Positions 1 through 7,964 of a stretch of DNA of 64,000 nucleotides are shown one piece after another (position 1 is the first letter of the stretch; the number at the start of each line of letters is the position of its first letter). The DNA lies in assembly GCF_028309625.1 (NCBI RefSeq), contig NZ_JAQMHR010000002.1, positions 359,660 to 423,659 of the forward strand. The letters are read 5' to 3'. Position numbers and translations under genes: made by a program. Source of the DNA: Trichococcus sp. K1Tr. Lineage in GTDB: Bacteria > Bacillota > Bacilli > Lactobacillales > Aerococcaceae. The notes under the pieces were generated by a model that worked only from the letters and a program-made list of their open reading frames with translations, did not search any database and was not told the origin of the DNA.

Positions 1-66
1 TAACTTTCAGCTTCACCTCCTGCCAAGCTTCTCTCATCGGAGGACGGAAGCAGAATGTTGGCTGAC

Positions 67-93
67 CTCCGGCGAAGCCTCCGCTCGCCGGAG
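67..93. repeat. 9-bp perfect inverted repeat near the left edge
   Basis: Arms CTCCGGCGA and TCGCCGGAG pair perfectly around a 9-nt loop. The flanks (1-130) are rich in related CTCCGG/GGAGG words. No T-run follows, so it is not an ordinary terminator. It may be a dispersed palindromic repeat or the end of a structure lying left of the window. Nothing else is seen in bases 1-259. Confidence 0.4.
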
Positions 94-259
94 CAGAGAG
101 GAGAACTGCAGTTAACCGGAGCACACATGCAAAAAAAATGAATACCGTACTCCAGCACACAATTATTTTGTGTCCCTTCCCCATTCTGATACACTGAACA
201 TGAAGAAGTTTTTTATATTCTGGATGGGCAATGCTTCGCTATCAGAGAGGGTGTTTCAG

Positions 260-1174
260 TTGGAAAAAATCATAGAAGTAAAAGGCTTATCAAAGCGTTT
301 CGGAGATGTGCAGGCGGTCAAGGACATCGATTTCCATGTGAATGCCGGCCAGCTTTTTGCATTTTTGGGGCCGAACGGAGCAGGCAAGTCCACAACGATC
401 GATATCATCTGCACACTGCTGCAAGCGGACAGTGGCGAAGTCACGATAAATGGATTCACTATAGGGAAGGATGACTTTGCGATCCGTTCCAATATAGGAG
501 TCGTCTTCCAAACAAACTTGTTGGACAAACTGCTGACCGTCAAGGAAAATCTTGAGGTGAGAGGGAGTTTTTACGGATTGTCCAAAGCTGATTGGGAACC
601 GGCTTTCCTTCGAGCAACTCAGGCTGCCGGGGTAACGGAGTTTTTGGACAGGCCGTACGGAAAGTTGTCCGGGGGGCAGAAGCGGCGAGCAGATATCGCG
701 AGGGCGTTGATCAACACGCCAAAGATACTCTTTTTGGATGAGCCGACGACTGGATTGGATCCCCAAACCCGCAAGAATGTTTGGGACACAATCCGGAAAC
801 TGCAGGCGGAGCACGGGATGACGATTTTTCTGACGACGCATTACATGGAAGAGGCGGCCAGCACAGATTATGTCGTCATCATTGATGAAGGCGAAATCAT
901 CTCCGAAGGAACGCCCGACGCACTGCGGGAAAGGTACAGTTCTGACGTATTGAAGATGCGGACCGAAACAGTTTCCGAAGTAATCCGTATTTTGGATTCT
1001 CATCAAATGCAATATGAGTTGCAGCAAGACCTCTTCCGTGTGAAATTAGCCAAAACAATGGATGCACTGCCCATTCTGGAGCAATGCAAACCATATCTGA
1101 CATACTTTGAGGTGGTGGCGGGTTCCATGGACGATGCCTTTATTGCGATCACAGGAAAGCAGGTGCAGGAATGA
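260..1174 (+). CDS. ABC-2 type transporter, ATP-binding subunit (DrrA-like)
   Basis: ATPase that would drive the permease encoded immediately downstream; together they form an exporter of unknown substrate (drug, lipid or peptide). Visible motifs: Walker A GPNGAGKST at about residues 37-45, signature LSGGQKRR near 135, Walker B LFLDEPTTGLDP near 160, and an H-loop in FLTTHYMEEA. The C-terminal ~70 residues match the extra domain of DrrA/NatA-type ATPases. I start it at the TTG at 260, preceded by GAGAGG with 9-nt spacing, because conserved sequence (EKIIEVKGLSKRFG) begins there. The frame is open further upstream to 170 but that part looks non-conserved. Its stop overlaps the next start as ATGA. 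Family assignment is firm, substrate unknown. Confidence 0.9.
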   Translation: MEKIIEVKGLSKRFGDVQAVKDIDFHVNAGQLFAFLGPNGAGKSTTIDIICTLLQADSGEVTINGFTIGKDDFAIRSNIGVVFQTNLLDKLLTVKENLEVRGSFYGLSKADWEPAFLRATQAAGVTEFLDRPYGKLSGGQKRRADIARALINTPKILFLDEPTTGLDPQTRKNVWDTIRKLQAEHGMTIFLTTHYMEEAASTDYVVIIDEGEIISEGTPDALRERYSSDVLKMRTETVSEVIRILDSHQMQYELQQDLFRVKLAKTMDALPILEQCKPYLTYFEVVAGSMDDAFIAITGKQVQE

Positions 1175-2025
1175 TACCGATCATTGGCCGCAACATAAAA
1201 ATATTTTTCAGGGATAAGGCGAATGTTTTCTTCTCCTTGTTGGCAGTGCTGATAATCATCGGACTCTACGTCTTTTTCTTGGGTAAAAATTTGACGAGCT
1301 CTCTGGGGGACTCGATCGGCGCGCAGTATGTCATGGACAGCTGGATCATGTCCGGTGTCATCTCTGTTTCCGGAGTGACGACGACGATGGGGGCATTCGC
1401 TGTCATGATCGATGACCGGGCCAATAAAATATTGAAGGACTTTACAGTCTCGCCGATCCGCTCGAGTAGATTGGCGGCAGCCTACATCCTGAGTTCGGTG
1501 GTTGTGGGTTTCATCATGAGCATCGTAACGTTTGTGTTGGCCGAAGCGTACATCTTCCTAAATGGAGGAGAGCTATTGGCTCCGCTTGCCATGCTGAAGA
1601 TGCTCGGCCTGATCCTGCTCACCGTGTTGACGAGCAGTGCGATGGTCTATTTCCTGACTTCCTTCTTCAATAGCCAAAACGCTTTCGCAACAGCCAGCAC
1701 GATCCTCGGAACCATCATCGGATTCCTTGCCGGGGTCTATGTGCCGATCGGACAGTTTTCGGACAGTGTGCAGACAGTCATCAAACTGTTCCCGATGACC
1801 TATTCGGCTTCCCTGATGCGGCAAGTGATGATGGAAGAACCTTTGAAAATCTCGTTCGAAGGAGTTCCGGTTGAAGGGTTGAATGCTTTTAAACTCATGA
1901 TGGGCCATACCATCCGCTTCGGGGAAACCACAGTGACTCCCTTCATCAGCATCCTGATCCTGATCGGCACCGCGCTGTTGCTCTACGGCATGTCCATCCT
2001 GAACATCTCCAGAAAAGCGAAATAA
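1171..2025 (+). CDS. ABC-2 type transporter, permease subunit
   Basis: Membrane partner of the preceding ATPase. 284 residues with one N-terminal membrane segment (about residues 22-40), a large extracellular stretch, then five hydrophobic segments, the arrangement of the ABC-2 / DrrB family. The sequence TVSPIRSSRLAAAY after the second segment resembles the conserved cytoplasmic coupling region of that family. It overlaps the ATPase gene by 4 bp, so the two are translationally coupled. A hairpin terminator follows 3 bp after the stop. The cargo cannot be deduced. Confidence 0.88.
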   Translation: MIPIIGRNIKIFFRDKANVFFSLLAVLIIIGLYVFFLGKNLTSSLGDSIGAQYVMDSWIMSGVISVSGVTTTMGAFAVMIDDRANKILKDFTVSPIRSSRLAAAYILSSVVVGFIMSIVTFVLAEAYIFLNGGELLAPLAMLKMLGLILLTVLTSSAMVYFLTSFFNSQNAFATASTILGTIIGFLAGVYVPIGQFSDSVQTVIKLFPMTYSASLMRQVMMEEPLKISFEGVPVEGLNAFKLMMGHTIRFGETTVTPFISILILIGTALLLYGMSILNISRKAK

Positions 2026-2027
2026 GC

Positions 2028-2067
2028 AAAGAACCGATGGCACTCAATGCGAGGCCATCGGTTCTTT
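2028..2067. terminator. Bidirectional terminator between ABC permease and yejK-like gene
   Basis: Perfect 14-bp stem AAAGAACCGATGGC / GCCATCGGTTCTTT with a 12-nt loop. The A/T outer ends give a short T-tract on either strand, fitting the convergent genes. Confidence 0.85.
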
Positions 2068-2070
2068 AAA

Positions 2071-3072
2071 TTAGAATAGATTTTTGATCTTCTCGATGTT
2101 TTTGATAATGACGGATGTTGTGCCGTCGGGGTTATTGATGAATTCCACAACGTCAGGGTCTTTGTAAAGCTCCAGCGGAATGCTGATTTCGATGCCGTTA
2201 TCGAGCCTGAATTTTTGTTTGGAATATTTCGGTCCGGCGATTGCCGCTTCCGCAGGGGCGCGATCCACATAGCCCAATTCCTCGACCTGCTCAAAATATT
2301 TCTGCTTCTTGGCGAAGTTATCGCCGAACAGGGCTTCAGCGATTTTTTCGTTATCGATGAGGTTGTCTTCCTGCATGCTCGTGACGATGGCTTCCTTCGT
2401 TTCGGCCAATACCTGGAATTCTTCATCGTTGAAGGCTTTGCTTGTCTTTTGGACAGCCTTTTTGATGATCGAGATGTTCTCCTTCAGGCTCGGTTTCGGC
2501 GTGTCTTCAAGGAACATTTCCGTGAAGTAATTCACCTTTTCGCCCAGCTCAGCGATCATGTGTTTTTTCTCGATGACATGGTAGACCATCTGTTCCAGAT
2601 TCACAACAAGGCCTTCCTGGATGGCTTGTCTTTGCGAAGGCAGGATGGCACGGTTCAGGATGATCTGGTTGGTCAGAACGTCCCCTTCGTAGGAGACAAA
2701 GTGCGTATAGCTGTCTGAGTAATTCAGCTTGAACACCCCAAGGCATGGCACCTCATCCAATTCAAAATGAGCGATCAGCAGATCCGCGGGCGGGATTTCG
2801 GGATTCAATTTGGTCACATTGAAGAATTTTTCCGACAAGGCTTTTGTGCCTTCGACAAAATCGTTTTGGCAATTCTTGAACAGGGCAGTCATCTGATTGT
2901 CCTCTTCCAAAATACCGTCCTTCATGCTGTCGGAATCTTCGACCTTTGCGACCATCGCTTCGATATATTCGATCATCATGCGTTCAGACGTATCCAGTCC
3001 GGCATAGGAAAAAATCGGTTCATTCGTGTTGATGTCCAAAATGTGTAAAATGGCTTCTTTAATGCGTATCAA
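2071..3072 (-). CDS. Nucleoid-associated protein (NdpA/YejK, NA37 family)
   Basis: 333-residue protein matching the 37-kDa nucleoid-associated family (E. coli YejK is about 335 residues). Recognisable family features are the N-terminal KEAILHILDINTNEP, the segment ADLLIAHFELDEVPCLGVFK and the C-terminal half FRLDNGIEISIPLELYKD. Family members are cytoplasmic and associate with DNA; their precise role is poorly known. The frame is open to 3117. The best ribosome site, GGAGG at 3082-3086, sits 9 nt before a TTG at 3072, which puts the start at LIRIKEAIL. Monocistronic, convergent with the ABC genes. Confidence 0.82.
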   Translation of the reverse strand: MIRIKEAILHILDINTNEPIFSYAGLDTSERMMIEYIEAMVAKVEDSDSMKDGILEEDNQMTALFKNCQNDFVEGTKALSEKFFNVTKLNPEIPPADLLIAHFELDEVPCLGVFKLNYSDSYTHFVSYEGDVLTNQIILNRAILPSQRQAIQEGLVVNLEQMVYHVIEKKHMIAELGEKVNYFTEMFLEDTPKPSLKENISIIKKAVQKTSKAFNDEEFQVLAETKEAIVTSMQEDNLIDNEKIAEALFGDNFAKKQKYFEQVEELGYVDRAPAEAAIAGPKYSKQKFRLDNGIEISIPLELYKDPDVVEFINNPDGTTSVIIKNIEKIKNLF

Positions 3073-3216
3073 TTTGTCCAACCTCCGTTTTTGTTCACGC
3101 TTATCAGTATCCCACAAAATCGCTCTTCGGACAAAGCAAAAATATCAGCTTTCTATTTGTCCGGCCATCGCATATAATGATGTTATTTGAAAAATGTAAA
3201 GGAATGGAGGGGTGGA

Positions 3217-4146
3217 ATGTCTCAATATAAATCCGGCGTGCTGTTTACCGTTGTAGGGGCTCTGCTGTGGGGGATTTCAGGAACCAGCGGGCAGTTTCTG
3301 CTGCAGCAGCGCGGGTTGACCTCCGGCTGGCTGGTCGCCGTCAGGATGCTGATGGCTGGCTTGATTTTGTTGGCTTTATGCTACAAAAAAGAAAAGGGCG
3401 CCATCTTTCGGGTCTGGAAAGAGAAGCGGGACCGCAGGGATTTGTTCCTGTTCGCGGCTTTAGGCCTGTCCTTTTGCCAATACACGTATTTTGCGACCAT
3501 CAGTCATTCAAACGCAGGAACAGCTACAGTTCTGCAATTTTTGGCCCCGGTCCTGATTATGGTTTACCTTTCCGTCAAGAACAGAAAATTACCGCGGCCA
3601 GCTGAAATGGCAGCCATTGTCTTTGCGGTCGCCGGCATTTTCCTGCTGGCCACACATGGCCGATTTGATAGTCTGGCTATATCGCAAGCAGCTTTGATGT
3701 ACGGTCTCTTGTCGGCTGTTTCTGTCGTCATCTACAATCTGCAGCCAGCCCGTCTGATCAAAACTTATGGGACGCTGCTCTCGTTGGGGTGGGGGATGCT
3801 GATAGGCGGCGTTCTGCTTTCAATCGTGTACCAGCCTTGGCGGATCATCGGAACTTGGGACCTTGCAGCATTTGCTTCCTTGTTGGTCATCATCCTGTTG
3901 GGGACGGTCATTTCCTTCAGCCTCTATCTGGAAGGCGTGCATCGCATCGGCGCAACGGTCGGAAGCCTGCTTTCATCGGCCGAACCGCTTTCTGCAACGT
4001 TCCTTTCCGTGTTTTGGCTTGGGACCAGTCTTCACTGGACGGATCTGCTCGGTATCGCCTTGATCCTTTCGACGGTGTTCCTGTTGACGCTGAAATCAAA
4101 ACCAATGAAATCAAGCGAGGTTATCCAAACCGAACCGAATATCTGA
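3217..4146 (+). CDS. EamA/DMT-family permease
   Basis: 309-residue membrane protein with ten predicted hydrophobic segments arranged as two EamA repeats of about 140 residues. GALLWGISGTSGQFL at the N-terminus is typical of the drug/metabolite transporter superfamily, and the second half carries GTVISFSLYLEGVHRIG and SSAEPLSATFLSV, both DMT hallmarks. Substrate unknown; family members export amino acids or metabolites. Start chosen at ATG 3217 (MSQYKSGV) after GGAGGGG at 3207-3212 rather than the upstream ATG at 3187. A weak promoter with TATAAT at 3173-3178 precedes it. Monocistronic. Confidence 0.86.
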   Translation: MSQYKSGVLFTVVGALLWGISGTSGQFLLQQRGLTSGWLVAVRMLMAGLILLALCYKKEKGAIFRVWKEKRDRRDLFLFAALGLSFCQYTYFATISHSNAGTATVLQFLAPVLIMVYLSVKNRKLPRPAEMAAIVFAVAGIFLLATHGRFDSLAISQAALMYGLLSAVSVVIYNLQPARLIKTYGTLLSLGWGMLIGGVLLSIVYQPWRIIGTWDLAAFASLLVIILLGTVISFSLYLEGVHRIGATVGSLLSSAEPLSATFLSVFWLGTSLHWTDLLGIALILSTVFLLTLKSKPMKSSEVIQTEPNI

Positions 4147-4153
4147 ACAGCGC

Positions 4154-4190
4154 AAAAACGTGATGCCGAAAAGCATCACGTTTTTGTTTT
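4154..4190 (+). terminator. Terminator of the EamA permease gene
   Basis: 13-bp perfect stem AAAAACGTGATGC / GCATCACGTTTTT with a 6-nt loop, continuing into GTTTT. Confidence 0.88.
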
Positions 4191-4204
4191 CCACAGCGTC
4201 ATAA

Positions 4205-4233
4205 TTTCTAAATAGGGGCATTTGTTCTATAAT
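4205..4233 (+). promoter_or_regulatory. Probable promoter of pyruvate kinase gene
   Basis: Consensus -10 TATAAT at 4228-4233. A weak -35 (TTTCTA) lies 17 bp upstream. Confidence 0.45.
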
Positions 4234-4290
4234 GAAGATAGGTAAATGTCAGGTTATGAGGATGGTCAATTCAGAAATGAGGGGCTAATA

Positions 4291-5721
4291 GTGAAAAAAA
4301 CGAAGATAGTCTGCACAATCGGACCAGCCAGCGATTCCGTCGATGTGCTGGTAAGGATGATGAACAGCGGCATGAATGTGGCGCGGCTGAATTTTTCGCA
4401 CGGCGCACATGAAACGCATATGGTCAGTCTGAACAATGTCAGGGAAGCTGCACGGTTGGCGAACAAAAACATAGGTATCATGATGGATATCCAAGGCCAA
4501 AAAATCCGGACAAACAAAATGACCGATGACGCAGTTACGTTGGTTTCCGGGGAGTCGGTAATCATCAGCATGGAACCCGTACTAGGAACAAAAGAAAAAT
4601 TCTCTGTCACCTATCCAGAGCTGATTAATGATGTGACGATCGGCATGCATATTTTGATTGATGACGGATTATTGGTTCTGGAAGTTACGGATATCAATTA
4701 TGAAGCCAAGGAAATCATAGCCATAGTCCAAGTGGATGGTATCCTGAAGAATTCAAAAGGCATCAATGTGCCTGAAGCCAAGTTCAGTATGCCCGGTCTG
4801 ACGGAAAAAGATGCTGCGGATATCCGCTTCGGTGTCCAGCAGGGAGTGGATTTCATCGCCGCCAGCTTTGTCCGCAGGGCCAGTGATATCCTGGAAATTA
4901 TCGAAATCCTTGAGGAAATGGATGCGACGGATACGCAGATCATCGCCAAAATCGAAAACCAGGAAGGCGTTCAGAATGCCGAAGAGATACTCAAGGTGTG
5001 CAGCGGATTGATGGTGGCGCGCGGCGATTTGGGTGTGGAAATCAACGGTGGCGATGTGCCGATCGTCCAGAAAGATCTGATCCGAAAATGCAATCTGGTC
5101 GGAAAACAAGTCATCACAGCCACTCAGATGTTGGACTCCATGCAATGGAATCCGCGGCCGACAAGGGCAGAAGCGAGCGACGTCGCGAATGCTATATTTG
5201 ACGGAACAGACGCAGTCATGCTTTCCGGCGAGTCCGCTGTCGGCCAGTACCCTGTCGAAACCGTCGCAATGATGGCTCGGATCGCGGAACGGACGGAAGA
5301 AGCTTTGGAGGCAAATGGCGGTAACCTGTCGACACTGGCCTTGTTCGATAAGGCATCCGTTACCGAAGCAATCAGCCAAGCCGCTGCACGCACGGTCATG
5401 AACTTGGGCATCAAAACGATTGTAGCGGCAACCAGTTCTGGGCATACGGCCCGCATGATATCCAAATACCGGCCGAAAGCGAATATTTTGGCGGCAACCT
5501 ACAGCGAGAGGGTCCAGAGGGGGTTGACGCTTGTCTGGGGTGTCCAGTCTTTCGTCATTGAAGAGCCTGAAAATGTTGATGATATGCTGCTTAAGGTAAC
5601 CGCATTGGCGAAAGAAAAGGGCTTTGCGCAACCTGGAGATGCCATCGTCATCACAGCTGGTACGCCGATAAAAGAAAGCGGCACAACCAATCTGATGAAA
5701 ATCGAACGGATACCCGATTGA
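4291..5721 (+). CDS. pyk: Pyruvate kinase (short form)
   Basis: Transfers phosphate from phosphoenolpyruvate to ADP. 476 residues from the GTG at 4291 (MKKTKIVCTIGPASDS; GAGGGG 6 nt upstream). Catalytic landmarks are present: NFSHG, IAKIENQEG with the active-site lysine, ARGDLGVEI and TATQMLDSM. It lacks the extra C-terminal PEP-utiliser domain found on many Bacilli enzymes. The loop usually written TKGPEIR reads IQGQKIR here, so lysine replaces the glutamate that correlates with K+ dependence, and proline is glutamine. The segment EINGGDVPIVQKDLIRKCN also departs from the usual form. It is not next to pfkA, where the principal pyk of Lactobacillales lies, so it may be a second, divergent paralogue. 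Confidence 0.9.
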   Translation: MKKTKIVCTIGPASDSVDVLVRMMNSGMNVARLNFSHGAHETHMVSLNNVREAARLANKNIGIMMDIQGQKIRTNKMTDDAVTLVSGESVIISMEPVLGTKEKFSVTYPELINDVTIGMHILIDDGLLVLEVTDINYEAKEIIAIVQVDGILKNSKGINVPEAKFSMPGLTEKDAADIRFGVQQGVDFIAASFVRRASDILEIIEILEEMDATDTQIIAKIENQEGVQNAEEILKVCSGLMVARGDLGVEINGGDVPIVQKDLIRKCNLVGKQVITATQMLDSMQWNPRPTRAEASDVANAIFDGTDAVMLSGESAVGQYPVETVAMMARIAERTEEALEANGGNLSTLALFDKASVTEAISQAAARTVMNLGIKTIVAATSSGHTARMISKYRPKANILAATYSERVQRGLTLVWGVQSFVIEEPENVDDMLLKVTALAKEKGFAQPGDAIVITAGTPIKESGTTNLMKIERIPD

Positions 5722-5761
5722 TTGCAACGCATTGAGTGTAACGGTTTTTCTGAGGGCACTA

Positions 5762-5810
5762 AAAAATGCGGGACCGCCAATTTTGGCGGCCCCGCATTTT
5801 TATTTTTTTT
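5762..5810. terminator. Bidirectional terminator between pyk and argH
   Basis: Nearly perfect 19-bp stem, AAAAATGCGGG plus CCGCCAA paired with TTGGCGG plus CCCGCATTTTT, followed by a second T-tract. It serves the two convergent genes. Confidence 0.9.
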
Positions 5811-5812
5811 GA

Positions 5813-7204
5813 TCAGGAAATAATCTGGTAGTCTTCTAATTTTGTTTTGACTGCTTCGATGTGCTCTTTCACGCGTTCCGGTGCCGGTCCGCCGGCTACA
5901 TTTCTGCGGATGACGCATTCCTTCAGGTCGACCTTCTTGTAGATGGTTTCATCAAAAGCGTCCGAGTGTTTTTTGTACATCTCCAACGGGAAGTTTTCCA
6001 GTGTCAGGTTCTGTTCCTCGCACTCTTTCAGGATATTTCCGGTGATTTGGTAAGCGTCACGGAAAGGGATGCCTTTTTCGACAAGGTAATCAGCGCAGTC
6101 GGTGGCATTCAGATAGCCTTTTTGCGAAGCCGTCAGCATGGCTTCTTCCATCACGTCCATATCGTTCAGCATTGCAGGCAGGATTTCCAGACAGAATGTC
6201 ACTGTGTCGATCGCTTCGAACAGCAATTCTTTTTCTTCCTGCATGTCTTTGTTGTATGCGAGCGGCAAACCTTTCATCAACGTCAATACGCCCATCAAAT
6301 CGCCGAAGACACGGCCGGATTTGCCGCGCAGCAATTCCGCGATGTCCGGATTTTTCTTCTGCGGCATGATGCTTGAGCCGGAAGAGAACGTATCCCGGAT
6401 TTTCACAAAGCCGAATTCCTGCGATGACCAGATGATGACTTCTTCAGCCAGACGGGAAATGTGGACCATGATGATCGACATATCCGCCAGCATTTCCAAG
6501 GAATGGTCGCGATCGGATACGCCATCGAGACTGTTCCGGGAAAAATCCTTGAAGCCGAGTGCTTCAGCAGTGAAGGCGCGGTCCAATGGCAAGGTAGTTG
6601 TCGCAAGCGCGGCACTGCCCAGCGGCATATAATGCAGAACCCGTTCTTTGGCATCATCCAAACGGGACTTGTCCCGCAGGAACATCTCCGTATAAGCCAT
6701 CAGGTGATGGGCAAAAGTGATGGGCTGTGCACGCTGCAGATGGGTATAACCTGGCATGATCGTTTCCAGATGTTGTTCGGCTTTTTCGCTCAATGCGAGG
6801 GCAACGTTGGCAGTAAGACTGGACAGATGCTCCAACGCAGAAACAGAATACAACTTCAAAGCAGTCGCTACTTGGTCGTTGCGGCTTCTGCCTGTGTGGA
6901 CCTTTTTGCCGATAGCGCCAAGACGTCGCGTCAGTTCCGCTTCCAAGAAGCTGTGGATATCTTCTTCCGAGAAATCGATGGTGAGATCGCCATCCTGCAG
7001 TTCATCATTCATTTTGCCCAGTTCATTGACGAGAGCATCCGCTTCTTCGCGGGGAATGATTTCGGTTTTGCCCAACATTTTTGCGTGAGCGATACTTCCG
7101 GCGATATCAGCATAGACCAGACGGGCATCCGCATCGATGGATGAATTGAATTCAAATGCCTTTTCATTCATGGAACCGTGATAATTATTTGACCAAATTG
7201 CCAT
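5813..7204 (-). CDS. argH: Argininosuccinate lyase
   Basis: Last step of arginine synthesis: splits argininosuccinate into arginine and fumarate. 463 residues, usual length. The fumarase/ASL superfamily signature GSSIMPQKKNPD is intact at about residue 275, together with TGRSRNDQ and the catalytic-histidine segment GYTHLQRAQP. Start chosen at ATG 7204 (MAIWSNNYHG) with GGAGG 5 nt before it; the frame is open further upstream without similarity. The usual partner argG is not adjacent, so arginine synthesis genes are dispersed or incomplete. Upstream DNA contains a perfect 14-bp palindrome that could be an operator. Confidence 0.95.
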   Translation of the reverse strand: MAIWSNNYHGSMNEKAFEFNSSIDADARLVYADIAGSIAHAKMLGKTEIIPREEADALVNELGKMNDELQDGDLTIDFSEEDIHSFLEAELTRRLGAIGKKVHTGRSRNDQVATALKLYSVSALEHLSSLTANVALALSEKAEQHLETIMPGYTHLQRAQPITFAHHLMAYTEMFLRDKSRLDDAKERVLHYMPLGSAALATTTLPLDRAFTAEALGFKDFSRNSLDGVSDRDHSLEMLADMSIIMVHISRLAEEVIIWSSQEFGFVKIRDTFSSGSSIMPQKKNPDIAELLRGKSGRVFGDLMGVLTLMKGLPLAYNKDMQEEKELLFEAIDTVTFCLEILPAMLNDMDVMEEAMLTASQKGYLNATDCADYLVEKGIPFRDAYQITGNILKECEEQNLTLENFPLEMYKKHSDAFDETIYKKVDLKECVIRRNVAGGPAPERVKEHIEAVKTKLEDYQIIS

Positions 7205-7566
7205 AATTTCCTCCTCGGCAGGGTGTTTGTCTTGATGTGGATGACCACACCGCAATCCCTGGCTCTTTTCGATAGTATTTTATTTCGTTTAAGTGCTGCT
7301 GCTTTTTTCCTTTGCTTCCGTCAATTGTACAATTGTTTCGAATGCGAGTTCAATCCCTTTTTTCAATTGCGCATAATCTGTCCATTTTTAATGCTACTCA
7401 TTCCTAAAACTTTATGCCAGAGCAAGTATTCTCATTCTTTTTTAATTTTATTTTCTATATTGAATCCTAGAGCAAAAGCATCCAAAAAGCAAGGGAAATC
7501 AAGGATATTCATGAAAAATGGAGAATTAAAATGAGATACTGCAATGAAAAGCGCCACAACTGGTCA
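7205..7566. other. Non-coding stretch upstream of argH
   Basis: AT-rich. It contains a perfect 14-bp palindrome (separate entry). On the minus strand a short open stretch ends at a TAA near 7290 and would read KKGIELAFETIVQLTEA, a possible decayed gene end. No T-box sequence and no convincing sigma-A promoter for argH were seen. An open frame on the plus strand (7223-7534) has no ribosome site or recognisable protein. Confidence 0.4.
7322..7335. repeat. Perfect 14-bp palindrome upstream of argH
   Basis: CAATTGTACAATTG is fully self-complementary and lies about 120 bp upstream of the argH start. Candidate operator; the regulator is unknown. It does not match an ArgR box. Confidence 0.35.
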
Positions 7567-7595
7567 TTGACAGAGGGATGACAGCACGTTACAAT
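7567..7595 (+). promoter_or_regulatory. Strong sigma-A promoter for the leader and C26 hydrolase gene
   Basis: -35 TTGACA (7567-7572), 17-bp spacer, -10 TACAAT (7590-7595). It implies a transcript starting near 7602 and a leader of about 360 nt before the hydrolase start at 7965. Confidence 0.75.
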
Positions 7596-7665
7596 AGCAT
7601 TAATTTATTTTTAAATGTGAATTTGGTGAAAAAATTTATCGAATAGCAATAATAGGGGCGGAGGA

Positions 7666-7743
7666 ATGAGAATGATGGACGGCAATATGGACATGCATAT
7701 ATGTTGCGTAAAAGTTAAGCATGTACGTCGTGCGCTCATTTGA
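7666..7743 (+). CDS. Putative 25-codon leader peptide
   Basis: Short ORF beginning with ATG at 7666, right after a GGCGGAGGA purine run (the usable start may be the ATG at 7672 or 7675, which gives better spacing). The peptide begins MRMMDGNMDMHICC and ends VKVKHVRRALI. It is rich in Met, His and basic residues and has two adjacent cysteine codons. It lies between a consensus promoter and a hairpin with a T-run, upstream of the C26 hydrolase gene. That is the layout of a leader peptide controlling an attenuator, or of a free small protein. I do not recognise a family. Confidence 0.5.
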   Translation: MRMMDGNMDMHICCVKVKHVRRALI

Positions 7744-7844
7744 ACAGCCTTTTTGGGAAGTGTCTGCAGGTTCGTCTGATCGGCTGTAAGGGAACGATCA
7801 CTGATTGCTGTGTAGCCTTCTGAAACAACAATAAGGGTTACAAT

Positions 7845-7881
7845 GCGCATGAGTGTATCGTCATACATATGTGCTTTTTTT
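7845..7881 (+). terminator. Terminator-like hairpin in the leader of the C26 hydrolase gene
   Basis: Arms GCGCATGAGTGTA (7845-7857) and TACATATGTGC (7864-7874) pair with a few wobbles and one mismatch, followed by seven T. It lies downstream of the leader ORF and upstream of the gene. Two further hairpins precede it: ACAGCC/GGCTGT at 7744-7787 and GTAGCCTT/AAGGGTTAC at 7812-7841. Confidence 0.55.
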
Positions 7882-7964
7882 GTACGCTAACGAGAAATTG
7901 AGGGAAGTGCGTGCAGCTGTTGTGCACACTTTATTAGAAAACAATGTGACGGGAGGAATAATGG

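Noticed and set aside
4753-5727. Minus-strand open frame of about 324 codons
   Set aside because: Antisense to the catalytic core of pyruvate kinase; no ribosome site or known motif.
7425-7442. ArgR box upstream of argH (AGAATGAGAATACTTGC-like on the minus strand)
   Set aside because: Only loosely similar to an ARG box and not symmetric.
7223-7534. Plus-strand open frame of 103 codons upstream of the C26 hydrolase
   Set aside because: No ribosome site, phenylalanine/leucine-rich low-information sequence, and it opposes the argH leader.
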